Source of the DNA: Bacteroidales bacterium
Lineage (GTDB): Bacteria; Bacteroidota; Bacteroidia; Bacteroidales; Paludibacteraceae
NCBI GenBank assembly: GCA_900766775.1
Contig: CAAFXN010000174.1
Location: forward strand, 1-12,851
Length of the DNA: 12,851 bases
Direction: 5' to 3'
Below the pieces are notes generated by a model. The model was not told the DNA's origin. It searched no databases and was given only the letters and a program-made list of their open reading frames with translations. This document shows, in pieces, positions 1-10,602 of this stretch. Made by a program: the position numbers and the translations under genes. Position 1 is the stretch's first letter. Every line of letters starts with the position of its first letter.

Positions 1-399
1 GAGTATATCGAGAAAATCAAAGGCGGATGGACCGACGTGGATGTTATCATCACCATGCCGCAAATCATGGGTAAAATTGGTGCCCTTGGTCGCGTGCTCG
101 GTCCTCGTGGCTTGATGCCTAACCCCAAGAGCGGTACCGTTACCATGGACGTAGCAAAGGCCGTTAAAGAGGTAAAGCAAGGTAAGATTGACTTCAAGGT
201 AGATAAGTTCGGTATCGTACACACTTCTATCGGTAAAGTATCTTTCTCTGCAGAGGCTATCGCCGAGAACGCTCGCGAGTTTATCGACACCGTCATCAAA
301 CTCAAACCTGCGGTATCTAAGGGTGAATACATCAAGAGCATTTATCTTTCCAGCACCATGAGTCAAGGTATCAAGGTGGATACCAAATCGATTGGTTAA
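1..399 (+). CDS. rplA: 50S ribosomal protein L1, C-terminal part (5' end outside window)
   Basis: Ribosomal protein L1 forms the mobile L1 stalk of the 50S subunit, binds 23S rRNA near the E site and in many bacteria also represses its own operon by binding mRNA. The frame is open from base 1 (EYIEKIKGGW...) to a TAA at 397-399, giving 132 visible residues. Family members are about 230 residues, so roughly the first 100 are missing. The hallmark GPRGLMPNPKSGTVT segment (bases 103-147) is present, followed by the domain I C-terminal half with KFGIVHTSIGKVSF and the closing IYLSSTMSQGIKVDTKSI. The GTG at 37 is an internal codon, not the start. rplJ begins 37 nt downstream on the same strand, as in the usual rplK-rplA-rplJ-rplL order, so rplK is expected just left of the window. 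Confidence 0.97.
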   Translation, partial: EYIEKIKGGWTDVDVIITMPQIMGKIGALGRVLGPRGLMPNPKSGTVTMDVAKAVKEVKQGKIDFKVDKFGIVHTSIGKVSFSAEAIAENAREFIDTVIKLKPAVSKGEYIKSIYLSSTMSQGIKVDTKSIG

Positions 400-436
400 T
401 CCCCCTAATGGTAAAACCCCTTATTATTTTGAGACA

Positions 437-967
437 ATGAAAAAGGAAGATAAAAACGCGATTATCGTTGCTTTGCAAGAGCAACTCAGTGAGTACCAAC
501 ACTTCTACATTACCAACATCGAAGGTCTGAACGCGGAGAAGACCAGCGCACTGCGCCGCCTCTGCTTCAAGAGCGACGTGAAACTGTTGGTGGCTAAGAA
601 CACCTTGCTGCAAAAGGCATTGGAGGCTAAGGGTATTGATGAGCAAATCTTCGCTGCGCTGAAAGGCAATACGGCGTTGATGCTGACCAACACCGGAAAC
701 GCTCCCGCCAAACTCATCAAGGAGTTCACCAAAGGCGACAAGACCGGTGAGGCTAAACCGCAACTGAAAGCCGCTTATGTAGAAGAGACCGTTTACGTAG
801 GTGCTCAGAACTTGGATTTCCTCGCAACCATCAAGAGCAAGAACGAACTTATCGCAGACCTCGTTGCATTGCTGCAATCGCCTGCTAAGAACGTTGTTTC
901 CGCTCTCCAATCGGGTGCTACTACCATCCACGGTGTCCTCCAGACGCTGGGTGAACGCGCTGAGTAA
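437..967 (+). CDS. rplJ: 50S ribosomal protein L10 (P0 stalk base)
   Basis: L10 anchors dimers of L7/L12 to the 50S subunit and forms the base of the factor-recruiting stalk; the L10-L12 complex is also a translational repressor in bacteria studied. The product from ATG 437 is 176 residues, normal for the family. An open frame reaches upstream to a TTG at 392, but that would overlap rplA and add a non-homologous tail (VNPPNGKTPYYFE), so I chose the ATG that begins MKKEDKNAII. Visible motifs are VAKNTLLQKAL (residues 52-62) in the rRNA-binding domain and LKGNTALMLT (75-84). The C-terminal helix LIADLVALLQ...NVVSALQSG (138-160) is where L12 dimers dock. No Shine-Dalgarno is visible; the 37-nt gap after rplA is too short for a full L10 leader unless that leader extends into rplA. 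Confidence 0.97.
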   Translation: MKKEDKNAIIVALQEQLSEYQHFYITNIEGLNAEKTSALRRLCFKSDVKLLVAKNTLLQKALEAKGIDEQIFAALKGNTALMLTNTGNAPAKLIKEFTKGDKTGEAKPQLKAAYVEETVYVGAQNLDFLATIKSKNELIADLVALLQSPAKNVVSALQSGATTIHGVLQTLGERAE

Positions 968-994
968 TTCAGCATAAATCAAAAAACAAAACAA

Positions 995-1014
995 TGGGGC
1001 TATAGAGAGCCCCA
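995..1014 (+). promoter_or_regulatory. Small hairpin in the rplJ-rplL spacer
   Basis: TGGGGCT (995-1001) pairs perfectly with AGCCCCA (1008-1014) around a 6-nt loop ATAGAG. No U-run follows, so it is not a normal intrinsic terminator. It lies in an otherwise A-rich 89-nt spacer, 43 nt before the rplL start. Because L7/L12 is needed at about four copies per L10, a processing or stability role between the two cistrons is plausible, but that is inference. Confidence 0.5.
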
Positions 1015-1056
1015 AACCAACAAACATTAAAATAACATCTAAAAAATTATAAGACA

Positions 1057-1434
1057 ATGGCAGATCTGAAAGCTTTTGCTGAACAATTGGTAAACCTTAC
1101 TGTAAAGGAAGTTAACGAACTCGCTCAAATCCTGAAGGACGAGTATGGTATTGAACCCGCTGCTGCTGCAGTTGCAGTTGCTGCTGCTCCCGCTGCCGGT
1201 GAGGCTGCTGCCGCTGAGGAGAAGACCTCTTTCGACGTAGTACTGAAGAGCGCTGGTGCACAGAAACTGCAAGTAGTTAAGGCAGTGAAAGAGCAAACCG
1301 GTCTTGGCTTGAAAGAGGCTAAGGACATCGTTGACGCTGCTCCCGCTACCGTAAAAGAGGGTCTTGACAAGGCTTCCGCTGAGGCGCTGAAGAAGGCTCT
1401 CGAAGAGGTAGGTGCTGAGGTAGAACTCAAGTAA
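1057..1434 (+). CDS. rplL: 50S ribosomal protein L7/L12
   Basis: L7/L12 is the multicopy stalk protein that recruits translational GTPases (EF-Tu, EF-G, IF2) to the ribosome. The 125-residue product matches the family length (about 120-128). Residues 1-30 (MADLKAFAEQLVNLTVKEVN...) form the helical dimerisation and L10-binding domain. Residues 34-55 are an Ala/Gly/Glu hinge with runs such as PAAAAVAVAAAPAAGEAAAA. Residues 56-125 are the globular factor-binding domain, with KTSFDVVLKSAGAQKLQVVK and the conserved GLGLKEAKDIVDAAP (82-96). The start ATG is preceded by an A/T-rich leader (TTATAAGACA) without Shine-Dalgarno. The gene is followed directly by two hairpins, the second a strong terminator, so rplL probably ends a major ribosomal-protein transcript. 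Confidence 0.98.
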   Translation: MADLKAFAEQLVNLTVKEVNELAQILKDEYGIEPAAAAVAVAAAPAAGEAAAAEEKTSFDVVLKSAGAQKLQVVKAVKEQTGLGLKEAKDIVDAAPATVKEGLDKASAEALKKALEEVGAEVELK

Positions 1435-1454
1435 TAACCTCTCCGAAATTACCG

Positions 1455-1473
1455 TACCACACTCGCTGTGGTA
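1455..1473 (+). promoter_or_regulatory. Hairpin just after rplL
   Basis: TACCACA (1455-1461) pairs perfectly with TGTGGTA (1467-1473) around loop CTCGC. It begins 20 nt after the rplL stop and ends 2 nt before the terminator stem at 1476. The two hairpins therefore form a tandem pair that could stack in RNA, protect the 3' end of the rplL message, or tune termination. Confidence 0.6.
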
Positions 1474-1475
1474 AC

Positions 1476-1512
1476 AGGTTTAGACCCCTGGAAAGGGGGT
1501 CTAAACCTTTTT
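1476..1512 (+). terminator. Intrinsic terminator between rplL and rpoB
   Basis: The 13-bp perfect stem AGGTTTAGACCCC (1476-1488) and GGGGTCTAAACCT (1496-1508) has a 7-nt loop TGGAAAG and is followed by five T residues (1508-1512). This is a complete Rho-independent terminator inside the rplJL-rpoBC gene order. It could act as a partial attenuator, letting a fraction of transcripts into rpoBC, or as a full terminator if rpoB has its own promoter in 1513-1672. An attenuator at this position is known in Escherichia coli; the sequence here is unrelated. Confidence 0.9.
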
Positions 1513-1672
1513 CTCTGAAAAAAGGAAAATAGTAAAAATAACTGAATCTTTGGTAAATCAGCATGGGTATTTGTTAATAGTGTATAAAGTTGCATACCCG
1601 CATATTTAGGTGTAAATAATTTATTACCAACAGTTTGCTACTATTATAACAACAAACCATATAGAAAATTAC
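1513..1672 (+). other. A/T-rich leader upstream of rpoB, promoter not resolved
   Basis: This 160-bp stretch between the rplL terminator and the rpoB ATG is A/T-rich. The best match to the Bacteroidales -7 element TAnnTTTG is AATCTTTG at 1545-1552 (one mismatch), but no TTG/TTTG lies 19-21 bp upstream of it. GGGTAT (1565-1570) and ATACCC (1594-1599) could pair into a weak stem with a 23-nt loop in the leader. No Shine-Dalgarno is visible before ATG 1673. I therefore mark a likely regulatory leader without assigning a promoter. Confidence 0.4.
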
Positions 1673-4600
1673 ATGGCTACAACAAATCAATCGAAGAGAG
1701 TCAACTTCTCGCGCATGCAGAAACACATGCCATACCCTGACTTTCTGGACATTCAGTTGAAGTCCTTCCACGACTTTGTGCAGATGGATTCCACGCCGGA
1801 GCAACGTCGTCAAGAAGGGCTGTTCAAAGTGTTCAATGAGAATTTCCCTATTAACGACACCCGCAACAGTTTCACGCTGGCGTTCCTTGACTACGAGGTG
1901 GACCATCCCCGTTACACCATCGAGGAGTGTATCAAGCGCGGCTTGACGTACTCGGTACCTTTGAAAGCCAAACTGCGTCTGAGCTGCGAAGACCCCGACC
2001 ACGAGGATTTCGATACCGTGGTATCGGATGTCTATCTCGGCACTATCCCTTACATGACCCCGAAGGGCACGTTTGTGATTAACGGTGCTGAGCGCGTGGT
2101 AGTAAGCCAGTTGCACCGCTCCCCGGGTGTGTTCTTCGGTACGAGCATGCACTCCAACGGCACCAAACTCTACTCGGCGCGTATCATCCCCTTCCGCGGC
2201 TCGTGGATTGAGTTCGCTACGGATATCAACAAAGTGATGTATGCCTACATCGACCGTAAAAAGAAGTTGCCTGTAACCACGCTGCTTCGCGCCATCGGAT
2301 TCGAGTCTGACCGCGACATCTTGAGTTGCTTCGACTTGGCAGAAGAGGTGAAGTGCAACCGCACGGATTTGGAGGCTTGCCTCGGTCGCCGCTTGGCAGG
2401 ATATGTGATGAAACCCACGTTGGAGGACTTCGTGGATGAGGATACGGGTGAGGTTTCGTCTATCGAGCGTAATGAGATTGTGGTAGAGCGCGAGGCTGAA
2501 CTGACGCCGGAAGTGATTGATATCATCCTCGAGTCGGGTAGCAAGACCGTACTTCTGCACAAAGACGAGAACCGCGAGAGCGACTACTCGATTATCTTCA
2601 ACACCCTGCAGAAAGACCCCGCCAAGACCGAGAAAGAGGCTGTGCTCTATATCTATCGTCAGTTGCGCAACGCAGAGCCTGCGGATGACGCTACGGCACG
2701 AGAGATGATTCAGAACCTCTTCTTCTCGCAGAAACGCTACGACTTGGGCGACGTGGGACGCTATCGTATCAACCGCAAGTTGAACATGTCGATTCCCGAC
2801 GACGTGCGTGTGCTGACCAAAGAGGACATCATTGAGATTATCAAGTACTTGGTGGAGTTGATTAACAGCAACGCCGAGGTGGACGATATCGACCACTTGT
2901 CTAACCGCCGTGTGCGCACCGTGGGTGAGCAACTCTACAACCAGTTCGGTGTAGGTCTGGCTCGTATGGCGCGCACCGTGCGTGAGCGTATGAACGTGCG
3001 CGACAACGAGGTGTTCACGCCTACCGACCTTATCAACGCGAAGTCCATCTCTTCGATTATCAATTCCTACTTCGGTACGAATGCGTTGTCGCAGTTTATG
3101 GACCAGCAGAACCCGCTGGCGGAGATTACGCACAAACGCCGTATGTCTGCCCTCGGTCCCGGCGGTTTGAGTCGCGACCGTGCAGGCTTCGAGGTGCGCG
3201 ACGTGCACTATACCCACTACGGTCGTCTCTGTCCTATCGAGACGCCGGAAGGTCCGAATATCGGTCTTATCTCCTCGCTCTGTATCTATGCGAAAATCAA
3301 CGACCTCGGTTTCATCGAGACCCCGTACCGCTTGGCAAAAGACGGTGTAGTGGATTTGGACAACGACCATATCCAGTACTTCAGCGCGGAGGATGAGGAA
3401 GAGAAGACGGTGGCACAAGGTAACGCGCCGCTGGATGAGAATGGTAAGTTCATCCGCACGAAGGTTAAATCGCGTCTGGGGGCTGACTTCCCCGTGGTAG
3501 CCCCGAGTGAGGTGGATTTGATGGACGTAGCGCCGTGCCAGATTGCTTCGGTCGCTGCTGCCTTGATTCCTTTCTTGGAGCACGACGATGCCCACCGTGC
3601 GTTGATGGGTTCGAACATGATGCGCCAGGCAGTACCCTTGATTACGAGCGAGGCACCTATCGTAGGTACCGGTATAGAAGACCAGTTGGTGGAAGACAGC
3701 CGCACGCAGGTTATGGCGGAGGGTGCCGGCACGGTAACGTATGTGGATGCCGACAAGATTGTCATCAACTACGACCGCGATGAGGAGCAGGAGTTCATCT
3801 CCTTTGAGTCCTCGGAGGTTACCTACAAACTGCCGAAGTTTGAGAAGACCAACCAAAACACCACCATTGACCTGCACCCGCTGGTACGCAAAGGAGACCG
3901 CGTAGAGCAGGGACAAATCCTTACCGAGGGCTACGCTACGCAAGGCGGCGAGTTGGCGCTGGGTAAGAACCTGAAGGTAGCCTATATTCCTTGGAAGGGT
4001 TACAACTACGAGGACGCTATCGTATTGAGCGAGCGTATCGTGCGCGAGGATATGTACACCTCGGTGCACGTGGTAGAGCAACTGCTCGAGGTACGCGAGA
4101 CCAAGCGCGGTATGGAGGAGTTCACCGCCGACATCCCGAACATCAGCGAGGACGCAACGAAAGACCTCGACGAGAACGGTATCATTCGCGTAGGTGCGCA
4201 TATCAACCCGGGCGATATCCTCGTGGGTAAGATTACGCCGAAGGGCGAGAGCGACCCTTCGCCGGAGGAGAAACTGCTGAAAGCCATCTTCGGTGACAAG
4301 GCGGGCGACGTGAAGGACGCTTCGCTGAAGGCTACTCCGTCGTTGGACGGCGTGGTGATTGACCGTAAGTTGTACTCGCGTGCAAACAAAGACCGCAAGC
4401 AGAAACTGGCTGACCGCGAGACCTTGGCGCAGATGGATGCGAAGTTCGAGGCAGAGAGCAAAGAACTGCGCGACCTGCTCATCAGCAAGTTGGCAGTCAT
4501 CCTCAAGAACCGCGAAGCCGTATCGGTGAAAGACAATGTCGGTACGGAGATTATCGCCAAGGGACAGCACTTCAGCAAGGAGCGTCTTGGCTTGATTGAC

Positions 4601-5485
4601 TACCACTCCGTGATGTTGGAAGGCTGGACGAACGATGCCCACAAGAACGAACTGGTAGCACAGTGCGTGATGAACTACATCGCTAAGCACAAGGAGATGG
4701 ACGCGCAGTTGAAGCGCGACAAGTTCAACCTCACTATCGGCGACGAGTTGCCCAACGGTATCATCCAGATGGCGAAAGTCTATATCGCCAAACTGCGTAA
4801 GATTCGCGTGGGTGATAAGATGGCAGGTCGCCACGGTAACAAGGGTATCGTGTCGAAGATTGTGCGTGTGGAAGACATGCCGTTCTTGGCAGACGGTACG
4901 CCGGTGGATATCGTGCTGAACCCGATGGGTGTGCCTTCTCGTATGAACATCGGTCAGATTTTCGAGGCTGTGCTCGGTTGGGCAGGTCAAGAGTTAGGCG
5001 TGAAGTTCGCTACTCCTATCTTCGACGGTTGTACGTTGGAGCAGTTGGATGAGTGGACGGACAAAGCCGGTCTGCCGCGCGCAGGTAAGACCCAGTTGTA
5101 CGACGGTGAGACGGGTGAACCGTTTGACCAGATGGCGACGGTGGGTGTAACCTACTTCATGAAGTTAGGGCACATGGTGGACGACAAGATGCACGCGCGT
5201 TCCATCGGTCCGTACAGTCTCATCACGCAGCAACCGTTGGGCGGTAAGGCTCAGTTCGGTGGTCAGCGTTTCGGTGAGATGGAGGTATGGGCGCTGGAGG
5301 CACACGGCGCAGCACACACCTTGCAGGAGATACTGACCGTGAAGTCGGATGACGTAACGGGTCGTGCTCGCACCTACGAGGCTATCGTGAAAGGCGAGAA
5401 CTTTCCGACACCGGGTCTGCCCGAGTCGCTCAACGTCTTGCTCCACGAGTTGCAAGGTTTAGGACTTTCTATCACAATGGAATAA
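1673..5485 (+). CDS. rpoB: DNA-directed RNA polymerase beta subunit
   Basis: The beta subunit forms one pincer of RNA polymerase and part of the active site, and binds rifampicin. The 1270-residue product starts at the ATG at 1673 (MATTNQSKRVNFSRM), with the early PLKAKLRLSC and GTFVINGAERVVVSQLHRSPG motifs. Rifampicin cluster I is at residues 473-492 (SQFMDQQNPLAEITHKRRMS). D477, H487 and S492 match the sensitive-type E. coli D516, H526 and S531; A483 sits where E. coli has S522. GYNYEDAIVLSER begins at residue 776. The catalytic-centre GDKMAGRHGNKG is at 1047-1058, with K1049 and K1057 matching E. coli K1065 and K1073. A long helical insertion after GVVIDRKLYSR corresponds to lineage insertion beta-i9/SI2. 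The C-terminal clamp segment GGQRFGEMEVWALEAHGAAH is intact. rpoC starts 24 nt downstream, so the two are co-transcribed. Codons 1-1107 contain no TTA, CTA or TCA, a sign of strong codon bias. Confidence 0.99.
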   Translation: MATTNQSKRVNFSRMQKHMPYPDFLDIQLKSFHDFVQMDSTPEQRRQEGLFKVFNENFPINDTRNSFTLAFLDYEVDHPRYTIEECIKRGLTYSVPLKAKLRLSCEDPDHEDFDTVVSDVYLGTIPYMTPKGTFVINGAERVVVSQLHRSPGVFFGTSMHSNGTKLYSARIIPFRGSWIEFATDINKVMYAYIDRKKKLPVTTLLRAIGFESDRDILSCFDLAEEVKCNRTDLEACLGRRLAGYVMKPTLEDFVDEDTGEVSSIERNEIVVEREAELTPEVIDIILESGSKTVLLHKDENRESDYSIIFNTLQKDPAKTEKEAVLYIYRQLRNAEPADDATAREMIQNLFFSQKRYDLGDVGRYRINRKLNMSIPDDVRVLTKEDIIEIIKYLVELINSNAEVDDIDHLSNRRVRTVGEQLYNQFGVGLARMARTVRERMNVRDNEVFTPTDLINAKSISSIINSYFGTNALSQFMDQQNPLAEITHKRRMSALGPGGLSRDRAGFEVRDVHYTHYGRLCPIETPEGPNIGLISSLCIYAKINDLGFIETPYRLAKDGVVDLDNDHIQYFSAEDEEEKTVAQGNAPLDENGKFIRTKVKSRLGADFPVVAPSEVDLMDVAPCQIASVAAALIPFLEHDDAHRALMGSNMMRQAVPLITSEAPIVGTGIEDQLVEDSRTQVMAEGAGTVTYVDADKIVINYDRDEEQEFISFESSEVTYKLPKFEKTNQNTTIDLHPLVRKGDRVEQGQILTEGYATQGGELALGKNLKVAYIPWKGYNYEDAIVLSERIVREDMYTSVHVVEQLLEVRETKRGMEEFTADIPNISEDATKDLDENGIIRVGAHINPGDILVGKITPKGESDPSPEEKLLKAIFGDKAGDVKDASLKATPSLDGVVIDRKLYSRANKDRKQKLADRETLAQMDAKFEAESKELRDLLISKLAVILKNREAVSVKDNVGTEIIAKGQHFSKERLGLIDYHSVMLEGWTNDAHKNELVAQCVMNYIAKHKEMDAQLKRDKFNLTIGDELPNGIIQMAKVYIAKLRKIRVGDKMAGRHGNKGIVSKIVRVEDMPFLADGTPVDIVLNPMGVPSRMNIGQIFEAVLGWAGQELGVKFATPIFDGCTLEQLDEWTDKAGLPRAGKTQLYDGETGEPFDQMATVGVTYFMKLGHMVDDKMHARSIGPYSLITQQPLGGKAQFGGQRFGEMEVWALEAHGAAHTLQEILTVKSDDVTGRARTYEAIVKGENFPTPGLPESLNVLLHELQGLGLSITME

Positions 5486-5509
5486 GAAATCTAAAAACAT
5501 AAGATTTGT

Positions 5510-9844
<4,335 letters not shown>

Positions 9845-9880
9845 ACCTTGCGGGGGTAACACCCTTTCGCAATACGGAAG

Positions 9881-9918
9881 AACCGGTTCGGCACTTGTGT
9901 GCCGGACCGGTTTTGTTT
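9881..9918 (+). terminator. Intrinsic terminator after rpoC
   Basis: AACCGGTTCGGCAC (9881-9894) pairs with GTGCCGGACCGGTT (9899-9912) over 14 bp with a single G-U wobble and a TTGT loop, followed by TTGTTT. It starts 37 nt after the rpoC stop and should end the rpoBC transcript. The opposite strand lacks a T-run after the stem, so it is less convincing for leftward transcription from the - strand gene. Confidence 0.88.
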
Positions 9919-9941
9919 CCGCTGTCCGTTGTCTGCGGTTC

Positions 9942-10031
9942 CGCTACCCTTGCGCTACCCTTGCGCTACCCTTAGGCTGCCTTCGGACTGTCCTTTGCGC
10001 TACCTTTGGGCTACTTCTGGACAGTCCTTTG
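9942..10031 (+). repeat. Degenerate 11-12 bp tandem array, eight units
   Basis: Three near-perfect units CGCTACCCTTG start at 9942, 9953 and 9964 (the third ends in A). Degenerate units follow: GGCTGCCTTCG (9975), GACTGTCCTTTG (9986), CGCTACCTTTG (9998), GGCTACTTCTG (10009) and GACAGTCCTTTG (10020). A higher-order repeat of 34 bp is visible, since GGACtGTCCTTTGC (9985-9998) recurs as GGACaGTCCTTTGC (10019-10032). The array begins about 24 bp beyond the T-tract of the rpoC terminator. Function unknown. Confidence 0.75.
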
Positions 10032-10111
10032 CAGAGGGGCAACGGTTATGGATAGAGGGCTTGTGCCGGGCGGGTTTTCCGTAACCTTGCAGCGGGCGGA
10101 GCCCTTGCAGA

Positions 10112-10149
10112 GATTAGGAAGGATGTTTGGCGGAGGAGAGTTCCTAATC
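10112..10149. repeat. Perfect 9-bp inverted repeat
   Basis: GATTAGGAA (10112-10120) is the exact reverse complement of TTCCTAATC (10141-10149), with a 20-nt G-rich loop. There is no T-run on either side. It could be a cruciform, a protein site or chance; the surrounding spacer is rich in similar structures. Confidence 0.5.
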
Positions 10150-10173
10150 ACGGATTATGCGGATTGGCACAGG

Positions 10174-10203
10174 CGGCGCGCTTCGCCGATATATCGTGCG
10201 CCG
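10174..10203. repeat. GC-rich hairpin CGGCGCGC / GTGCGCCG
   Basis: CGGCGCGC (10174-10181) pairs with GTGCGCCG (10196-10203) with one G-U wobble on the + strand. The 14-nt loop ends in the palindrome GATATATC (10188-10195). No T-run follows. It lies 25 bp before the larger inverted repeat at 10229. Confidence 0.5.
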
Positions 10204-10228
10204 AACAGAATGAGCGATTAAGAATTAT

Positions 10229-10327
10229 GTACCAATGTACCAACGTGCCAACAGTTTTCCTAAACTATATACGTACGCGCGCGCGGAAGAGTTTATAGAA
10301 ACCGTTGGCACATTGGTACATTGGCAC
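10229..10327. repeat. 37-bp imperfect inverted repeat built from 8-bp units
   Basis: The arms at 10229-10265 and 10291-10327 match as reverse complements at 31 of 37 positions by hand count, with a 25-nt spacer. Each arm contains three tandem 8-bp units. The left arm has GTACCAAT, GTACCAAC and GTGCCAAC (10229-10252), and the right arm has the complements GTTGGCAC, ATTGGTAC and ATTGGCAC (10304-10327). The loop holds a 20-bp alternating pyrimidine/purine tract. It could be a dispersed palindromic (REP/MITE-like) element, a structural barrier between convergent transcripts or a protein-binding array; the sequence alone does not decide. Confidence 0.8.
10266..10285. other. 20-bp alternating pyrimidine/purine tract (Z-DNA candidate)
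   Basis: Bases 10266-10285 read TATATACGTACGCGCGCGCG, strictly alternating pyrimidine-purine for 20 bp, ending in five CG steps. Such tracts can flip to Z-DNA under negative supercoiling. It occupies most of the loop of the 37-bp inverted repeat, between two convergent transcription units. Confidence 0.6.
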
Positions 10328-10396
10328 ACCACCGGCACACTACGGTATACCGCAGACTTCGGCTCCCCGACTCTTCGGATCCTCTCCGACTCCTCA

Positions 10397-10463
10397 GACC
10401 CTCCCTAACCCTCCCTTAAAGGGAGGGAATAACCTGCGATAGACCTGCGACCGACCTGCGAAA
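10397..10463. repeat. Repeat module 1: CCCTCCCT palindrome plus three 11-bp units
   Basis: GACCCTCCCTAA leads into a perfect palindrome, CCCTCCCTT-A-AAGGGAGGG (10409-10427). After a few bases come three 11-bp units AACCTGCGATA, GACCTGCGACC and GACCTGCGAAA (10431, 10442, 10453). The same architecture recurs at 10472-10559, so this is one of two copies of a module. On the - strand the palindrome lies downstream of the LRR gene stop, but with no T-run. Confidence 0.7.
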
Positions 10464-10471
10464 AAGATGCG

Positions 10472-10559
10472 GACCCTCCCTAGCCCTTCCTTGCCCTCCC
10501 TTGAAGGGAGGGAACAAAGCACGGGCGACCCGCGGCAGACCCGCGGTAGACCCGCGGCA
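10472..10559. repeat. Repeat module 2: CCCTCCCT palindrome plus three 11-bp units
   Basis: The second copy starts GACCCTCCCTAG, has one extra 10-bp unit CCCTTCCTTG, and carries the palindrome CCCTCCCTT-G-AAGGGAGGG (10494-10512). It ends in three 11-bp units GACCCGCGGCA, GACCCGCGGTA and GACCCGCGGCA (10527, 10538, 10549), which differ at one base only. Compared with module 1 the unit changes from GACCTGCGA to GACCCGCGG, which suggests within-copy homogenisation. It lies 43 bp beyond the stop of the - strand LRR gene. Confidence 0.7.
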
Positions 10560-10602
10560 CTGTGGGACTTTTGTTCTTGCGTTTTTTTGTTGGGAAACGG
10601 TC

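Larger units (their letters stand above)
9845..10602. other. Repeat-rich spacer between convergent rpoC and LRR gene; no credible gene
   Basis: This 758-bp stretch separates the 3' ends of rpoC (+) and the BspA-like gene (-). Short frames exist on both strands, but they translate simple repeats (11-residue periodic Leu/Pro/Ala runs, or PPFKGG-type strings), have no family match I recognise and no plausible start context. The spacer instead holds the rpoC terminator, three tandem arrays with an 11-12 bp unit, several perfect or near-perfect inverted repeats and a 20-bp alternating pyrimidine/purine tract, listed separately. No transposase, tRNA or target-site duplication is evident. Confidence 0.75.

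Noticed and set aside
392..436. Upstream TTG start for rplJ at 392
   Set aside because: It overlaps the end of rplA and adds 15 residues not typical of L10; ATG 437 gives the normal length and N-terminus.
994..1005. Mini open frame ATG GGG CTA TAG before rplL, a possible leader peptide
   Set aside because: Only three codons (Met-Gly-Leu) overlapping a hairpin, with no regulatory codon run; too short to support.
1545..1552. AATCTTTG as the rpoB promoter -7 box
   Set aside because: One mismatch to TAnnTTTG and no TTG or TTTG at 19-21 bp upstream; too weak to call a promoter.
1574..4990. Antisense open frame of over 1100 codons opposite rpoB
   Set aside because: Its codons lie exactly over rpoB codons, so it stays open because rpoB avoids TTA, CTA and TCA. 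It has no recognisable domain, a His/Arg/Val-rich composition typical of shadow frames, and no promoter.
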